A stretch of DNA of 64,000 nt, from contig JAKVBI010000022.1 in assembly GCA_022447545.1 (NCBI GenBank), forward strand, positions 1-64,000, read 5' to 3'. This document shows positions 35,739 through 44,896 of this stretch, piece by piece. The notes beneath the pieces are model-generated. The model was given only the letters and a program-made list of their open reading frames with translations. It ran no database searches and was not told the DNA's origin. The position numbers and the translations under genes are program-made. Source of the stretch: Myxococcota bacterium (GTDB lineage Bacteria; Myxococcota_A; UBA9160; SMWR01). How positions within the stretch are numbered: the stretch's first letter is position 1; every line of letters begins with the position of its first letter.

Positions 35739-36734
35739 TCATGGGCGAATCAGGAGTTCGAGGATCGTGCCAAGGCGCCGGCTGTTCCGGGCGAACCCGG
35801 GATCATCGGAGCGCCCGCTTACGACGAACGATAGGACGTCGACCTGGTCGAGCAGCGAAGTGACGACAGTCAGGTCCTGGGAGGTCTGACAGGAGAAGAA
35901 ATTCTGAACGAGCGTATATCCGGGCTCAGTCGCCACGGGGGGCGTGGTGGTCTTCACCTCGCCGGCACAGTCGGACATGAAGAGTTCCCGTTGGTCCCGG
36001 CTCAGTTCGTCCAGGGAGCGAAGGGCGCGAAGTTCGACGATGGATGCTCCGTGGCTGGTATCGGTTTCCCAGGCGATGGACGAAGCGGGGAGGCCCATCC
36101 GGCCCGGGGGAATGAGGTCGACCTCGCCGAAGCCCGACAGGCGGAGAAGGGTGTAAACCTGCCGCCGGCGAGGCGTCCCTGGTTTGTCGGCCGGGTGCAG
36201 TCGTCGTAGACCCGGAGGGCGTCTCGCGTCGAAGGACGCCGCCAACTCCGCGCAATCGATCAGTTTCTCGACCGAGTTCGCGGTGCCCGGGTTCAAGCGT
36301 GCAGAGACGGCCCGTTGCTCCCCGTTCAGGGAGATCTCTCGAGCGTCACGCAGTGCCATCAGGGCCTCGGTGCTTTCGTCGACGCGGACTCCCCAACTCG
36401 ACAACTGGCTTTCGGACACGGGGTGTTGGCCCATGGGTTCGCCGTCCACGGACAGCTTCAACGCTGCTGAGGTGGGCGGTGGCAGAGTCGAGTTGATGCT
36501 GAGCCCGAGGGCCAGAGGCTTGCGGATCTCGAGTCGCAACGAAGGACCGCGTTCCTGGGTCAGTTGTTCTGCGACACAGCTCGTGGGGCCCATTTCATCC
36601 GTTTCGCCAACGAATCTCAGATTCCATCCGTTGGACCGGTCGTCGTAGAGCGCCGTCGGCTCGGCAACGGCCAACCCGCATAGGCCGGTGGCGGTCATCG
36701 CGGTTGCGTACAGGAGGAGTCGTTTACTCCGCAA
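35739..36734 (-). CDS. Exported protein of unknown function
   Basis: This is a 331-residue protein with a signal peptide (about 1-24, ending LAVA) and no recognised domain. Features are a Cys-containing N-terminal beta-rich part, a D-C-A-E-L segment, and S-F-V-V-S-G-R-S-D-D-P-G near the end. The TTG start at 36734 lies inside the end of the octahaem cytochrome gene (11-bp overlap), so it is translationally linked and may be a periplasmic partner of the cytochrome (inference). Nothing in it binds haem. Confidence 0.7.
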   Translation of the reverse strand: MRSKRLLLYATAMTATGLCGLAVAEPTALYDDRSNGWNLRFVGETDEMGPTSCVAEQLTQERGPSLRLEIRKPLALGLSINSTLPPPTSAALKLSVDGEPMGQHPVSESQLSSWGVRVDESTEALMALRDAREISLNGEQRAVSARLNPGTANSVEKLIDCAELAASFDARRPPGLRRLHPADKPGTPRRRQVYTLLRLSGFGEVDLIPPGRMGLPASSIAWETDTSHGASIVELRALRSLDELSRDQRELFMSDCAGEVKTTTPPVATEPGYTLVQNFFSCQTSQDLTVVTSLLDQVDVLSFVVSGRSDDPGFARNSRRLGTILELLIRP

Positions 36735-38724
36735 TTCGGATCTGCCGATCGTCGCGACGTTGGATCACCTCATCGACGGCTTCCCGATCGAGTCCACCAT
36801 CGGCTGAGACGAAGAGCGCGGATGAGGCGGGGAGCGGATCGAGGGAGCGGCGTTCGCTCCAGGTGCGGTGAGTCCACTCCCGGGCTTCATTTCGCTTTTC
36901 TGGAGTGTCGACGTAGTCGTAGGAGAGCTCCTCGAAGCCGTCGAGCTTGCCCAATGAGCGGGCAGCGATGTAACGAACTGCGGCGTAGGGATCAACCAGG
37001 GCCTCGGCGAGGAATGGGGCCATCCATTGCTTTCCCGAAGCATCGAGGGCCGGCCCCCAACCCATGTGCCAGGCCACGAGGGCTCGTTGTACTGCGTTTC
37101 CGCGAAGCAACCAGAGAGCGGCCGCAGACCGGGTGGCTTCTTCCTCGCTGGGGAGGGCGGCGACTGGGCGCCCCGTCCACGCTTCCAGGTGTTGCGCGGT
37201 CCAGCCGAGACTGCGGTCGAGGTGGCACAGGTTGCAGGCGTTTGGACGATTCGATTCCAGACTCTCCTCCACCGACGGACTGGCCCCCAGGGTGTGGCTG
37301 CGGATCGCCTTGAAAAGCCCGTAGGTGGTGTGTGGCATGTGACAGTTGGCACATCGGCTGCCGCTGGATTCGGGGTCGTGGCGGGTATGGGCTCGGAGGT
37401 CTTCGCGGTAGGTCTCATGGCACTGGAGGCAGGCTTCGTCGCCCTCGAAGCCACGCGCAAGTTGATCCTCGGGTTCGCTGTCGTGCATGGAATGGCAGGA
37501 CAGGCACGTGAGCTGTCCGCCCCGAGCGCATTCCGATTTCAAGATCCCGTTGTAGTCGCGGCCTGACGTGCGGACTTGGCCATCCGACCAGGTGTGGCTT
37601 TCGAAGTAGGACCAACCACTGCTGTAGTCAAATGGGGACATCCAATCGCGCACACTGCGTCCGTGTGGTCGCTCCAGGACGCGGCGGGTCGCCTTCAGGT
37701 CGTCGCCTGGGCGGTATGTGAAGCCACTCTGCCACCACTCTTGGGCTCTTTTCTGGCTCGAAAAGCTGGTGACGCTGTGGCACTGGCCACAGACATCATT
37801 GCTTCGGTCCGTGGACAGTTTCTCGGGGTGCACGATCGTGTCGTCGCCTCGGCCAGTCAGGTGTAGCGCGTAGCGCCGGAGCCCTCCCAGGATTCCTTGA
37901 TTCGCCGCAACGTGATCCTGGCCCGGGCCGTGACAGGCCTCGCAGCTGATTCCGAGTTCGCCGACGTGGGTGTCGGTGTGGCCGGTGGTCAGGTCCACCC
38001 GGGGACGCCCCGCCGTGGTATGGCATTTGATGCATTGCTCGTTCCAGATCACCGAGTATTCGTCTTCGGCATCTGGACCCAGGAAGCTGTGTTCGTAGGG
38101 GATCCAGCGCTCGTCTTCCACCATCCAGGTGAAGGGCAGCAGGTGGAGCCTTCGGTCTTCCCCCGCAGCGATCCAGTAGACCTGCTGGTGGTGGGAGCCG
38201 GTGGCCATGAGAACCCTGACCTCCACCCGTTGGGTTTCGTTGTCACCTCGGAGGACTCGAAAGGGGGTGCGCTCGTTGCTGCCGTACTGGGGGTCGAGCA
38301 TGTCGACGTAGAACTGGTCCCCCCTGCGGATCAGGTGGTAGTCGCGATTCCGAATGGTCACGGTTCCGCTCCAATCGGGGATCATGGTTTCGGGACTCAC
38401 GACCTGGGTCATGGTTCGGTGGTGGGTCTCGTACCAACTCTCGTATTCCCGCGGGTGGCAGGAGCGGCAGGCACGCGATGACACGTAGCCCCCCTCGGAA
38501 TCCACTCTGGGGCGCTGTGCATTCGCGGGATCATCGGGGCCGCCCGCTCGCTGGGCGCGCGGGTACCAACTCGTGGCGGACGCGGCCAGCAGTAGGCCGG
38601 CGAGCAGGCCGAGACCCACCGCTTGCCAAGATGAGTGATGCCCTCGGCTTTCCCGCTTCACGCGATGGCTCCGAGTCCGCGAAACGTTCTCCGGAGAGTC
38701 ATGGCGATGGGGATGGCTCGGCAT
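36724..38724 (-). CDS. Octahaem c-type cytochrome with C-terminal HEAT-like segment
   Basis: This 666-residue protein has an N-terminal membrane anchor (about 34-52) and eight CxxCH haem sites (CRSCH, CIKCH, CEACH, CGQCH, CLSCH, CLQCH, CANCH, CNLCH) between residues 86 and about 500. The arrangement resembles the cytochrome c554/multihaem oxidoreductase type. After the last haem there is a helical region with a HEAT-like motif (A-L-V-D-P-Y-A-A-V-R-Y-I-A-A-R-S-L-G-K-L). It acts in the periplasm, anchored to the inner membrane, in electron transfer or reductive chemistry; the substrate is unknown. A GTG at 38661 is an alternative start. Its stop overlaps the following exported-protein gene. Confidence 0.9.
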   Translation of the reverse strand: MPSHPHRHDSPENVSRTRSHRVKRESRGHHSSWQAVGLGLLAGLLLAASATSWYPRAQRAGGPDDPANAQRPRVDSEGGYVSSRACRSCHPREYESWYETHHRTMTQVVSPETMIPDWSGTVTIRNRDYHLIRRGDQFYVDMLDPQYGSNERTPFRVLRGDNETQRVEVRVLMATGSHHQQVYWIAAGEDRRLHLLPFTWMVEDERWIPYEHSFLGPDAEDEYSVIWNEQCIKCHTTAGRPRVDLTTGHTDTHVGELGISCEACHGPGQDHVAANQGILGGLRRYALHLTGRGDDTIVHPEKLSTDRSNDVCGQCHSVTSFSSQKRAQEWWQSGFTYRPGDDLKATRRVLERPHGRSVRDWMSPFDYSSGWSYFESHTWSDGQVRTSGRDYNGILKSECARGGQLTCLSCHSMHDSEPEDQLARGFEGDEACLQCHETYREDLRAHTRHDPESSGSRCANCHMPHTTYGLFKAIRSHTLGASPSVEESLESNRPNACNLCHLDRSLGWTAQHLEAWTGRPVAALPSEEEATRSAAALWLLRGNAVQRALVAWHMGWGPALDASGKQWMAPFLAEALVDPYAAVRYIAARSLGKLDGFEELSYDYVDTPEKRNEAREWTHRTWSERRSLDPLPASSALFVSADGGLDREAVDEVIQRRDDRQIRIAE

Positions 38725-38872
38725 ATCACGGTCAATTCTTCGTCAGGACCTCGAGCAAGGGGTTCCCTCATTCTATCTCCGTTGGCTCGAGAAGGCCGGA
38801 TCCGGGTCGATCGACCTGTGAACGTGGGCGCAACACCGGCGTTAGGCGCACATTCCCGCTAACAATTCGAGA

Positions 38873-40252
38873 ATGATGGGGAGACGAACGGCCAGACAGT
38901 GGCACCCGGTGTCGCGAGGGATTGGCATTGCCACCGTGGTGTGGATCGGGTCGTTCTGGGCCCAGGTGTCGCTGGCAGCCCCTGGCACTGCGAAACCCCA
39001 CGATTCCTCTTTGGGTATCGATCCCGATGGCCGCATCCCTTATGTCGAGCGGCCGGCGGACCTTCCCAATCCCGCACGGTGGCGGTACATCCCACCGGGC
39101 CGCATTCGGGAAGGCAACGTGCTCGACCGATTGTTCGTCACGAGCTTCGTGGCCCCCTACGTGTTTCGTTTCACGGACGCGGGCTGGGGAGGTGGCTTCG
39201 GTCTCGGGGATATCGATTTTCGCAACCAGCGTCGTCGCGAGACGGCGGTCATCTTCGGCTCCTATTCGGCCGAGCAGCAACAGAACTACGGGATGATCTG
39301 GCGGCGAATGCTCCACACCATCGACCTGCCGGGGGGAGGGGTGTTGCAGGACGAGCGCAGTTTTCTCAGCGCTCGCGCCGGTTACTCGAAGACCCGGACC
39401 CGTCGATTCTTCGGATTGGGTGCCGATTCTCAGGAGAGCAGCGAGAGTAGTTATACCGATGACCTGTGGCTGATCGACCTCGGGGTTCATCTTGCCCTGC
39501 CCGATGCGGGTTCGAACTGGGTCCTCAGTGGAGGGGCAAGGATGGAGCTGCACGAACTCTCCCAGGGGATCGTGAGTGGTATTCCGAGTACCGAACAGGC
39601 CTTTCCCGAGATCTTTCGCGCCGGTGAGCACCGCGACATGGGTTGGCTGCGGCTGGGTCTCGCGTACGACACCCGTGACAGCCAGGTGAACCCATACCGC
39701 GGCTGGTTCGTGAAGGCGGCCGTCGATTCTGCGGTGGCTCAGACGGATGGAGACGTGGGGGCGCTGTTCTCGGTGACTGGGGGACGGGTGTTTCCATTGC
39801 CCGGGCTCTTCTATCGAGAGAAGGACTTTCAGGGGGAGGAGAATCCGCCCACCGATACCCTGTCTCTTGGGCTTCGCGGTGAATTCACAGCTGGAGATCT
39901 GCCCTTCTACTCGCTTCCGTCTCTCGGGGGGCGTTTCGGAATGCGTGGTTTCGTCTTTGGTCGCTTCCGCGACCGTGCCAGTTGGTACGGCCGGGCCGAA
40001 TACCGATTCTGGGTTCTCCCAAGGGGAGTTGGCTTCTCTTCCACCGCGAGACTCGAGAGGGTGGGCTTGGCGGCGTTCTACGAGATGGGCTCGGTGGCCG
40101 CAGGTGGAGGGGATTTGTTCCACTCGAAGGTGCTGCAGAGCTATGGAGCCAGCGTCGTTTTTAGTGTCGAAAGGGCGGTTCCCTTCCGCCTGAACTTTGG
40201 TTTTTCCGAGGACGGTTTCGAATTCAGCGCAGGGGCGGGGCTGGCATTCTGA
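38873..40252 (+). CDS. Outer-membrane beta-barrel protein (Omp85/surface-antigen-like)
   Basis: This 459-residue protein has a signal peptide (cleaved after about residue 35, VSLAAPG) and alternating hydrophobic strands ending in Phe (A-G-L-A-F), as expected for an outer-membrane barrel. The segments L-A-Y-D-T-R-D-S-Q-V-N-P-Y-R-G and G-G-R-F-G-M-R-G-F resemble the barrel domain of the bacterial surface antigen (Omp85) family; no POTRA domains precede it. It could be a translocation or lipid-insertion barrel, or a simple porin. It is divergent from the cytochrome gene with 148 bp between starts. ATG 38873 or 38876 are possible starts, both with poor ribosome-binding sites. Confidence 0.8.
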   Translation: MMGRRTARQWHPVSRGIGIATVVWIGSFWAQVSLAAPGTAKPHDSSLGIDPDGRIPYVERPADLPNPARWRYIPPGRIREGNVLDRLFVTSFVAPYVFRFTDAGWGGGFGLGDIDFRNQRRRETAVIFGSYSAEQQQNYGMIWRRMLHTIDLPGGGVLQDERSFLSARAGYSKTRTRRFFGLGADSQESSESSYTDDLWLIDLGVHLALPDAGSNWVLSGGARMELHELSQGIVSGIPSTEQAFPEIFRAGEHRDMGWLRLGLAYDTRDSQVNPYRGWFVKAAVDSAVAQTDGDVGALFSVTGGRVFPLPGLFYREKDFQGEENPPTDTLSLGLRGEFTAGDLPFYSLPSLGGRFGMRGFVFGRFRDRASWYGRAEYRFWVLPRGVGFSSTARLERVGLAAFYEMGSVAAGGGDLFHSKVLQSYGASVVFSVERAVPFRLNFGFSEDGFEFSAGAGLAF

Positions 40253-40294
40253 GCCAATCGGTGCGGACTGCGAAATACGGATCGGAGAACGGGA

Positions 40295-41239
40295 ATGGAT
40301 GGAAGCGTCGAGGGGCGAATGGATCCGAAGGGAATGGATCCGAAAGAGTTGGAGGAGTTGGCGCGGCCCCCGGGAGAGCAGATTGCTCGCGCGCTCGAAA
40401 CCTCCGAGCCCGAGGCGCTCGGCCTTTTCGATCGATTGGTGGGCGGGTATCAGTCCTTCATCGAGGGCTTCCATGTCTGGGTCGCGTCGATTCAGGGGTT
40501 TCTCTATGAGCGGTTTGGTCCCGAAGGACTGGCGTTGACGGCGACTTTGGAGGCTCGGCTGGCAGCGGCCCGGCCGACGAATCACCAACTCGCGGCGATG
40601 GGTGCGAATTTTCAGCGCGAGCGGCGGGAATTCGAGCAGCAGTTCCTGGCCGGAGAGACGGTTGCCGCTCAGTCAGTCTTCGACTCGTTGGAGGCGCGGT
40701 TGCGTGGGTCCCACGACTACCACCTCGACCGTGTCTCGCTGTATCTCTCCCATGTGTATCGTGAATACGGGATCGAATGTCTCGAAGAGAGTCTGCGTTA
40801 CAGCGGGGAGCGCACCCTGTTGCGATGGATGCCGAAAGATCTGTCGCGCGAACCCGAGAAGCGTCTCCGTACCTGGGCCAGCATGCTTCTGGGCAACTTT
40901 GCGACCCTTCGAATCGAAGAGGACGACCAGAAGTTCAGTCTCATCCAGGATCCCTGTGGCACGTGTACCCGCCAACTGCGCTCGGGAGCCTACGCACCCC
41001 CTCTGGATCTGGCGCTGGTGCGAGAGTCGCACCCCATCACCTACGGCCAAGGGGATCTGCCGGTGTATCGATGCCACGTTGCCGTCATGCACTTCCTGAT
41101 GCCCATCGAACGGGAGGGTGTGCCCTGGCCCGTCGTCGAGTGCCCGAGAGGGCAGGGTGAGGGGCCCTGCCGGATTCTTTTGTACAAAGACCCCAGCAGG
41201 ACGCCGGCCCGTCATGGGGCTCGCGTGGGTCTTGGGTGA
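40295..41239 (+). CDS. Conserved-looking hypothetical protein with DPCGTC motif
   Basis: I do not recognise this 314-residue soluble protein. The N-terminal two-thirds are helical and charged. The last third contains DPCGTCTRQ, then V-Y-R-C-H-V-A-V-M-H and V-E-C-P-x6-G-P-C, a spacing of Cys and His that could bind zinc. The start ATG 40295 has GGAGAACGGGA upstream. There is no signal peptide or membrane segment. It lies 42 bp after the barrel gene and 131 bp before a TPR protein gene on the same strand. Confidence 0.65.
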   Translation: MDGSVEGRMDPKGMDPKELEELARPPGEQIARALETSEPEALGLFDRLVGGYQSFIEGFHVWVASIQGFLYERFGPEGLALTATLEARLAAARPTNHQLAAMGANFQRERREFEQQFLAGETVAAQSVFDSLEARLRGSHDYHLDRVSLYLSHVYREYGIECLEESLRYSGERTLLRWMPKDLSREPEKRLRTWASMLLGNFATLRIEEDDQKFSLIQDPCGTCTRQLRSGAYAPPLDLALVRESHPITYGQGDLPVYRCHVAVMHFLMPIEREGVPWPVVECPRGQGEGPCRILLYKDPSRTPARHGARVGLG

Positions 41240-41370
41240 AGGACCCGATGGCACAGGGGTTGAACCCTCGATAGGGTTTTCTGGAGGGCCAGAACTTCGA
41301 TCTCGGATTTCGGTCCCGAGAGGCGTTGCTCCTGTCTTACTGTCGACCGTGACCTCACGGAGATCTCGGT

Positions 41371-42495
41371 ATGCGCCGACTGCTATTGGAATCGACTTTC
41401 AGGATGTCGTTGACCTTCTCGTGGGTTGGGTCGACCCCACCGTGGGTTCTCGTGGGGCTGATGCCTTGGGTGGCGTTCGCGCTGGCCCTGGGGGGGGCAC
41501 CGTTGAGATCCGAGGCGCAGAACCTGGAGGTGTCTAGAGATCCAGGGGTTCGGACCTTTCCGTCCGGGGTCGAATCCACCGGGCCCCGCAGCGCTGAAAT
41601 ACGGACGACTTCCGCCTGGCTCGCCCCGCGTTTTCAGCGGAAGATCGAAGAGGCTGAGAAGTGGATCGGTGAACGCCGTTTCGCGCAAGTCGATCGTCTG
41701 CTCGAAGATCTCGAGGGGGGGAGATTGGATGTCTATGAGCGTGTGGCGATCGAGCAGGTGCGTGCGATTTCATTCGTCCATCGGCGCAGGTTGACGGAAG
41801 CTGTCGAGAGTTACCGAAGGGCGCTCGGGTACATCGAGTTGGATCTGGCAACACGCCGGCATCTGAGTTCGAATCTGGGGCAGGTGCTGGTCACAAGCCG
41901 ACGCTTCGTCGAGGCGGTTTCAGTGCTCGAGCCAATCGCTCTCAATGCTCCTTTGGGTGGCGATCCGTCGACTCTTCTGGCCCTCGCTCATGCTTACGCG
42001 GGAACGGATCGAGAGGGCGAAGCGGTTAGAGTTGCGGAGGCGGCCATGGAGTCGTCCGGCGGGGTGGCCCGTGAACCTCTGCGTCTGATCACGGCCATTC
42101 ATCTACAGCGGGCTGATTTGGAACGTGCGTCTGAGACCGCGTCGGAACTCGTGCGACACTTTCCCGACCAGGCGGCCTGGCTTCAACTCGCGGCGATATA
42201 CGGCCGCCAGGGAAAACATTCCGAAGCGCTCGCAGCCCTCGACACCGCCTACGAGGAGGGAATGATCACGGAGGAACGTCCGATTCTTTTGCTCGCGCGA
42301 ATGATGCTGGGGCAGAACCCCGCACGAGCTGCGGTGATCCTCGATCAGGCGTTGGTGAAGGGTGCGATTTCTCCCGAGGGAGAAGGCGGGCGTTTGCGGG
42401 CTGAAGCGTGGAAGGCCGCGGGTCGGCCCGAGTTGGCTCTTGGGTCTTCGAGTGGGGACGAGGAATCGGGGCGTCACGCTTCGGGCAGGCCGTGA
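41371..42495 (+). CDS. TPR-repeat exported or membrane-anchored protein
   Basis: This is a 374-residue protein with an N-terminal hydrophobic stretch (VLVGLMPWVAFALALGG) that is probably a signal peptide or anchor, followed by tetratricopeptide-type helices (R-R-L-T-E-A-V-E-S-Y-R-R-A-L-G-Y, S-T-L-L-A-L-A-H-A-Y-A, and A-A-I-Y-G-R-Q-G-K-H-S-E-A-L-A-A-L). It likely serves as a periplasmic protein-interaction scaffold. ATG 41371 follows ACGGAGAT. No enzyme motif is present. It converges on the exosortase gene with 41 bp between. Confidence 0.75.
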   Translation: MRRLLLESTFRMSLTFSWVGSTPPWVLVGLMPWVAFALALGGAPLRSEAQNLEVSRDPGVRTFPSGVESTGPRSAEIRTTSAWLAPRFQRKIEEAEKWIGERRFAQVDRLLEDLEGGRLDVYERVAIEQVRAISFVHRRRLTEAVESYRRALGYIELDLATRRHLSSNLGQVLVTSRRFVEAVSVLEPIALNAPLGGDPSTLLALAHAYAGTDREGEAVRVAEAAMESSGGVAREPLRLITAIHLQRADLERASETASELVRHFPDQAAWLQLAAIYGRQGKHSEALAALDTAYEEGMITEERPILLLARMMLGQNPARAAVILDQALVKGAISPEGEGGRLRAEAWKAAGRPELALGSSSGDEESGRHASGRP

Positions 42496-42536
42496 AGGGG
42501 ACTCGCCGCAGGGGACGACGAGGATTCGCGGGTGGC

Positions 42537-43136
42537 TCAACTTGGAAACGCGTCCACTTGCCGGACCTGTTCGTCATCGGCCTCACGCCCAACTCGACGA
42601 GCCCAGTTCACCCACATCGTCACCACGGCCACGATCAGGATTCCTGGCCAGATGACCAGGTGGGCGGTGTGAAAGGTGTCCTCTGAGTATTGGGCACCGA
42701 TGATGTACAGGCTCACGACCCGAATGAAGTTCACTGCCTGGAGCAGTGCGATGTTGGTCAGGATCCCCACGGCCTTGCTACGCCAGGGGGCGGGGAACGC
42801 GAGGATGGCCGAAGCCAGGAGTGTGCAGAGTTGGACGGCATCGCATTCGGGCGCAATGTCGACCATGAAATGACCGTTCCAGATGGATGTCCCGAGTACA
42901 TCGACCTCCTGGCCCAAGAGGTTCAGGATTGCGCCGCTGACGATGGCGATGCCCTCCAGGTAGACCTCCAGCATTGGGCTGCCCAGAAGAATGGCGTAGT
43001 AGAACAACTCGCTACTGATCCCGAGGAAGGCGAAGATCAGAGCGAACCGCAACCAGGGGTCCATGCGACGAGGAGGCTCGGCTGCCGTTTCCTGATCGGA
43101 CCCAGGGGGCGGGGGATCGGTTTCCGGATTCTTCAA
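42537..43136 (-). CDS. Exosortase/archaeosortase family protein
   Basis: This 199-residue membrane protein (about five or six segments) has the exosortase active-site residues: Cys98 in APECDAVQL, Arg139 in VNFIRVVSL, and His159 in F-H-T-A-H-L-V-I-W-P-G. Exosortases cut C-terminal sorting signals such as PEP-CTERM and couple exported proteins to surface polysaccharide. It is on the short side of the family. The TTG start at 43136 overlaps the stop of the upstream membrane protein gene (TTGA) with a nearby GGAAGGA site. No PEP-CTERM-like C-terminus was seen in this window. Confidence 0.85.
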   Translation of the reverse strand: MKNPETDPPPPGSDQETAAEPPRRMDPWLRFALIFAFLGISSELFYYAILLGSPMLEVYLEGIAIVSGAILNLLGQEVDVLGTSIWNGHFMVDIAPECDAVQLCTLLASAILAFPAPWRSKAVGILTNIALLQAVNFIRVVSLYIIGAQYSEDTFHTAHLVIWPGILIVAVVTMWVNWARRVGREADDEQVRQVDAFPS

Positions 43137-44734
43137 GGGGTCCTTCCGGGAACGTTCTCGTCAGAGGCTTCGGGCGGCACGGTCTGGCGGATCTTGGCTG
43201 TGTCGGGATGCGGTATGAAGCGCACGCCATTCACACCCGAATGCAGCAGCCAAAGAGTGTGGTCCGGGAAGTGGTTGGCGATTTCACGGTTTGCATCCTC
43301 GCCGAGATCCAACGCCCAGACCATTCTCGCACCGTCGATGTCAGCATCGTTCCGAGTCCAATCGTATTCGACGTGGTGCCCCTGGGCGTAGTGCGCGAGG
43401 GCCAGGTGGCTCCCGGGATTTGAGAGGGCGATGTCCTCGAGATAATTCTTTTCGTAGGTGGGGCGGAGTTGGAGTTCGATAGAGTGGTCATCATATCGAT
43501 CCAGCATGGCATTCCACGACCAGGCGATGAGGCCCGTGATGACGATCAGGCCCAGGGGGACGGGACCTGCTCGGAAACTTCCAATACGCGCCGTAGATGC
43601 GAGGAGCACGACGAGCCCCAGAGGAACGAAAGGTCCCAGGAATTCGGTTCGCTCGAAGGTCTGGGCTGCAAGACCTGCTCCGAACAGGAGGAGCGAGGCG
43701 CACGCGAAACGGACGTCGGGGTCGCGCATGCACCAGGGGAGACCCAGTAGGAGTAGGAGAAGAGGAAACGGCAACAAGAAATTGCCGTAGAGCTTTGCCT
43801 TCTCCGCGAGTCCGCCCAGGAAGCCCACCAGGTCCTGCCGATCGGTATAGGGTTTTGTGAATCGCGTGTCCTTGGAGTAGAGAATTTCCAGCGAGATGTT
43901 GGGGTAGTCCTTCGCGGGGGGGCGCTCCATGAACAGCAGGTCTGGAACCGACGCGTAGGTTTCGTTGTAGAGCGAACGAGGGGATTGGAGCGGGTCTTCG
44001 GTGGTGCGCCAGTTGAAGTACCCGGTGAAAGTGACCGTCGCGAGGAGCAGGAGGAGCGTGGGTAGAAGCTTGTTGAGAGTGAGCTTGTTCGCGCCAGCCG
44101 ACGGGGGACGAATTCCATCGCGCAAGAGAATCCAGGCGGCGGGGACGCAGGCCAAGAGGCCCTCGTAGGGCCATGACAGCCATAGGATCGCGGCGCCCAG
44201 TCCGAGAACCCAGGCGTGGGCAGAATGGGGCGCCTTGCGAAGGCGGAAGGTGGCGCCGTACACGAGGGCGGCGCCCAGCATGCCCAGGGATGCGCCGGTG
44301 TAGCCAATTCCCCAATCGATGAGGAGATTGGGATGGGTTGTCAACACCATGGACCCCAGGAACGAGTATCCGGCCGAGATTCCTCGGATCGCGCTCAACA
44401 TCCACCACACGCTCACACAGGCCAGCGCGAAGGTCAGGATGCTGGCGCGTCCGGGGTCCCCGAGCGCGTTGCCCGCGAGAGCGACCAGGGCCGGCAACGG
44501 CGTGGCAATGGAGACGTACTTGGGTTGGACGAGTTGGTAGGGGCGCTCGAAGTACGTTGGCAGGGCGGGGGGTGGGTTGGCGAGCCGACCGTTGGAAAAC
44601 GTGTCGGCGGCGAGTAGTACGCTGAAGTCTTCGAGAGTCGTCGGGCGGGGCTCGATCCAGAGAAAGGCCCAGTAGCAACTCGTGACGGCCATCAGCAGCA
44701 CGAGGATCGGTTGTTCGATCCGTAAACGTGTCAC
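43133..44734 (-). CDS. Polytopic membrane protein, GT-C glycosyltransferase-like
   Basis: This is a 533-residue protein with about 11 membrane segments and a periplasmic C-terminal domain (about 410-533, containing Y-A-Q-G-H-H-V-E-Y). The first loop carries Glu/Asp (T-T-L-E-D-F-S-V), where GT-C enzymes have their catalytic acidic residue. A transferase for a lipid-linked sugar is plausible but no diagnostic motif fixes it. The start is GTG 44734. It is translationally coupled to the exosortase, so it may prepare or attach the polymer linked by that system (inference). The 162 bp upstream are non-coding. Confidence 0.7.
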   Translation of the reverse strand: MTRLRIEQPILVLLMAVTSCYWAFLWIEPRPTTLEDFSVLLAADTFSNGRLANPPPALPTYFERPYQLVQPKYVSIATPLPALVALAGNALGDPGRASILTFALACVSVWWMLSAIRGISAGYSFLGSMVLTTHPNLLIDWGIGYTGASLGMLGAALVYGATFRLRKAPHSAHAWVLGLGAAILWLSWPYEGLLACVPAAWILLRDGIRPPSAGANKLTLNKLLPTLLLLLATVTFTGYFNWRTTEDPLQSPRSLYNETYASVPDLLFMERPPAKDYPNISLEILYSKDTRFTKPYTDRQDLVGFLGGLAEKAKLYGNFLLPFPLLLLLLGLPWCMRDPDVRFACASLLLFGAGLAAQTFERTEFLGPFVPLGLVVLLASTARIGSFRAGPVPLGLIVITGLIAWSWNAMLDRYDDHSIELQLRPTYEKNYLEDIALSNPGSHLALAHYAQGHHVEYDWTRNDADIDGARMVWALDLGEDANREIANHFPDHTLWLLHSGVNGVRFIPHPDTAKIRQTVPPEASDENVPGRTP

Positions 44735-44896
44735 CGTTCAGAGGTCTCTATCGTGTGGTCGAGTCTCAAAGGGCCAGTTCCGAGTCGAATTATATCCCAC
44801 CCATTCCCGATGGTCCCGGGTTCGTTCCCGCGGCTGGCCTCGGGTGGGTTGGGTGGAAAATCATGAGAAGGCAGCGTGTACGCAACTGCTGGTCGG

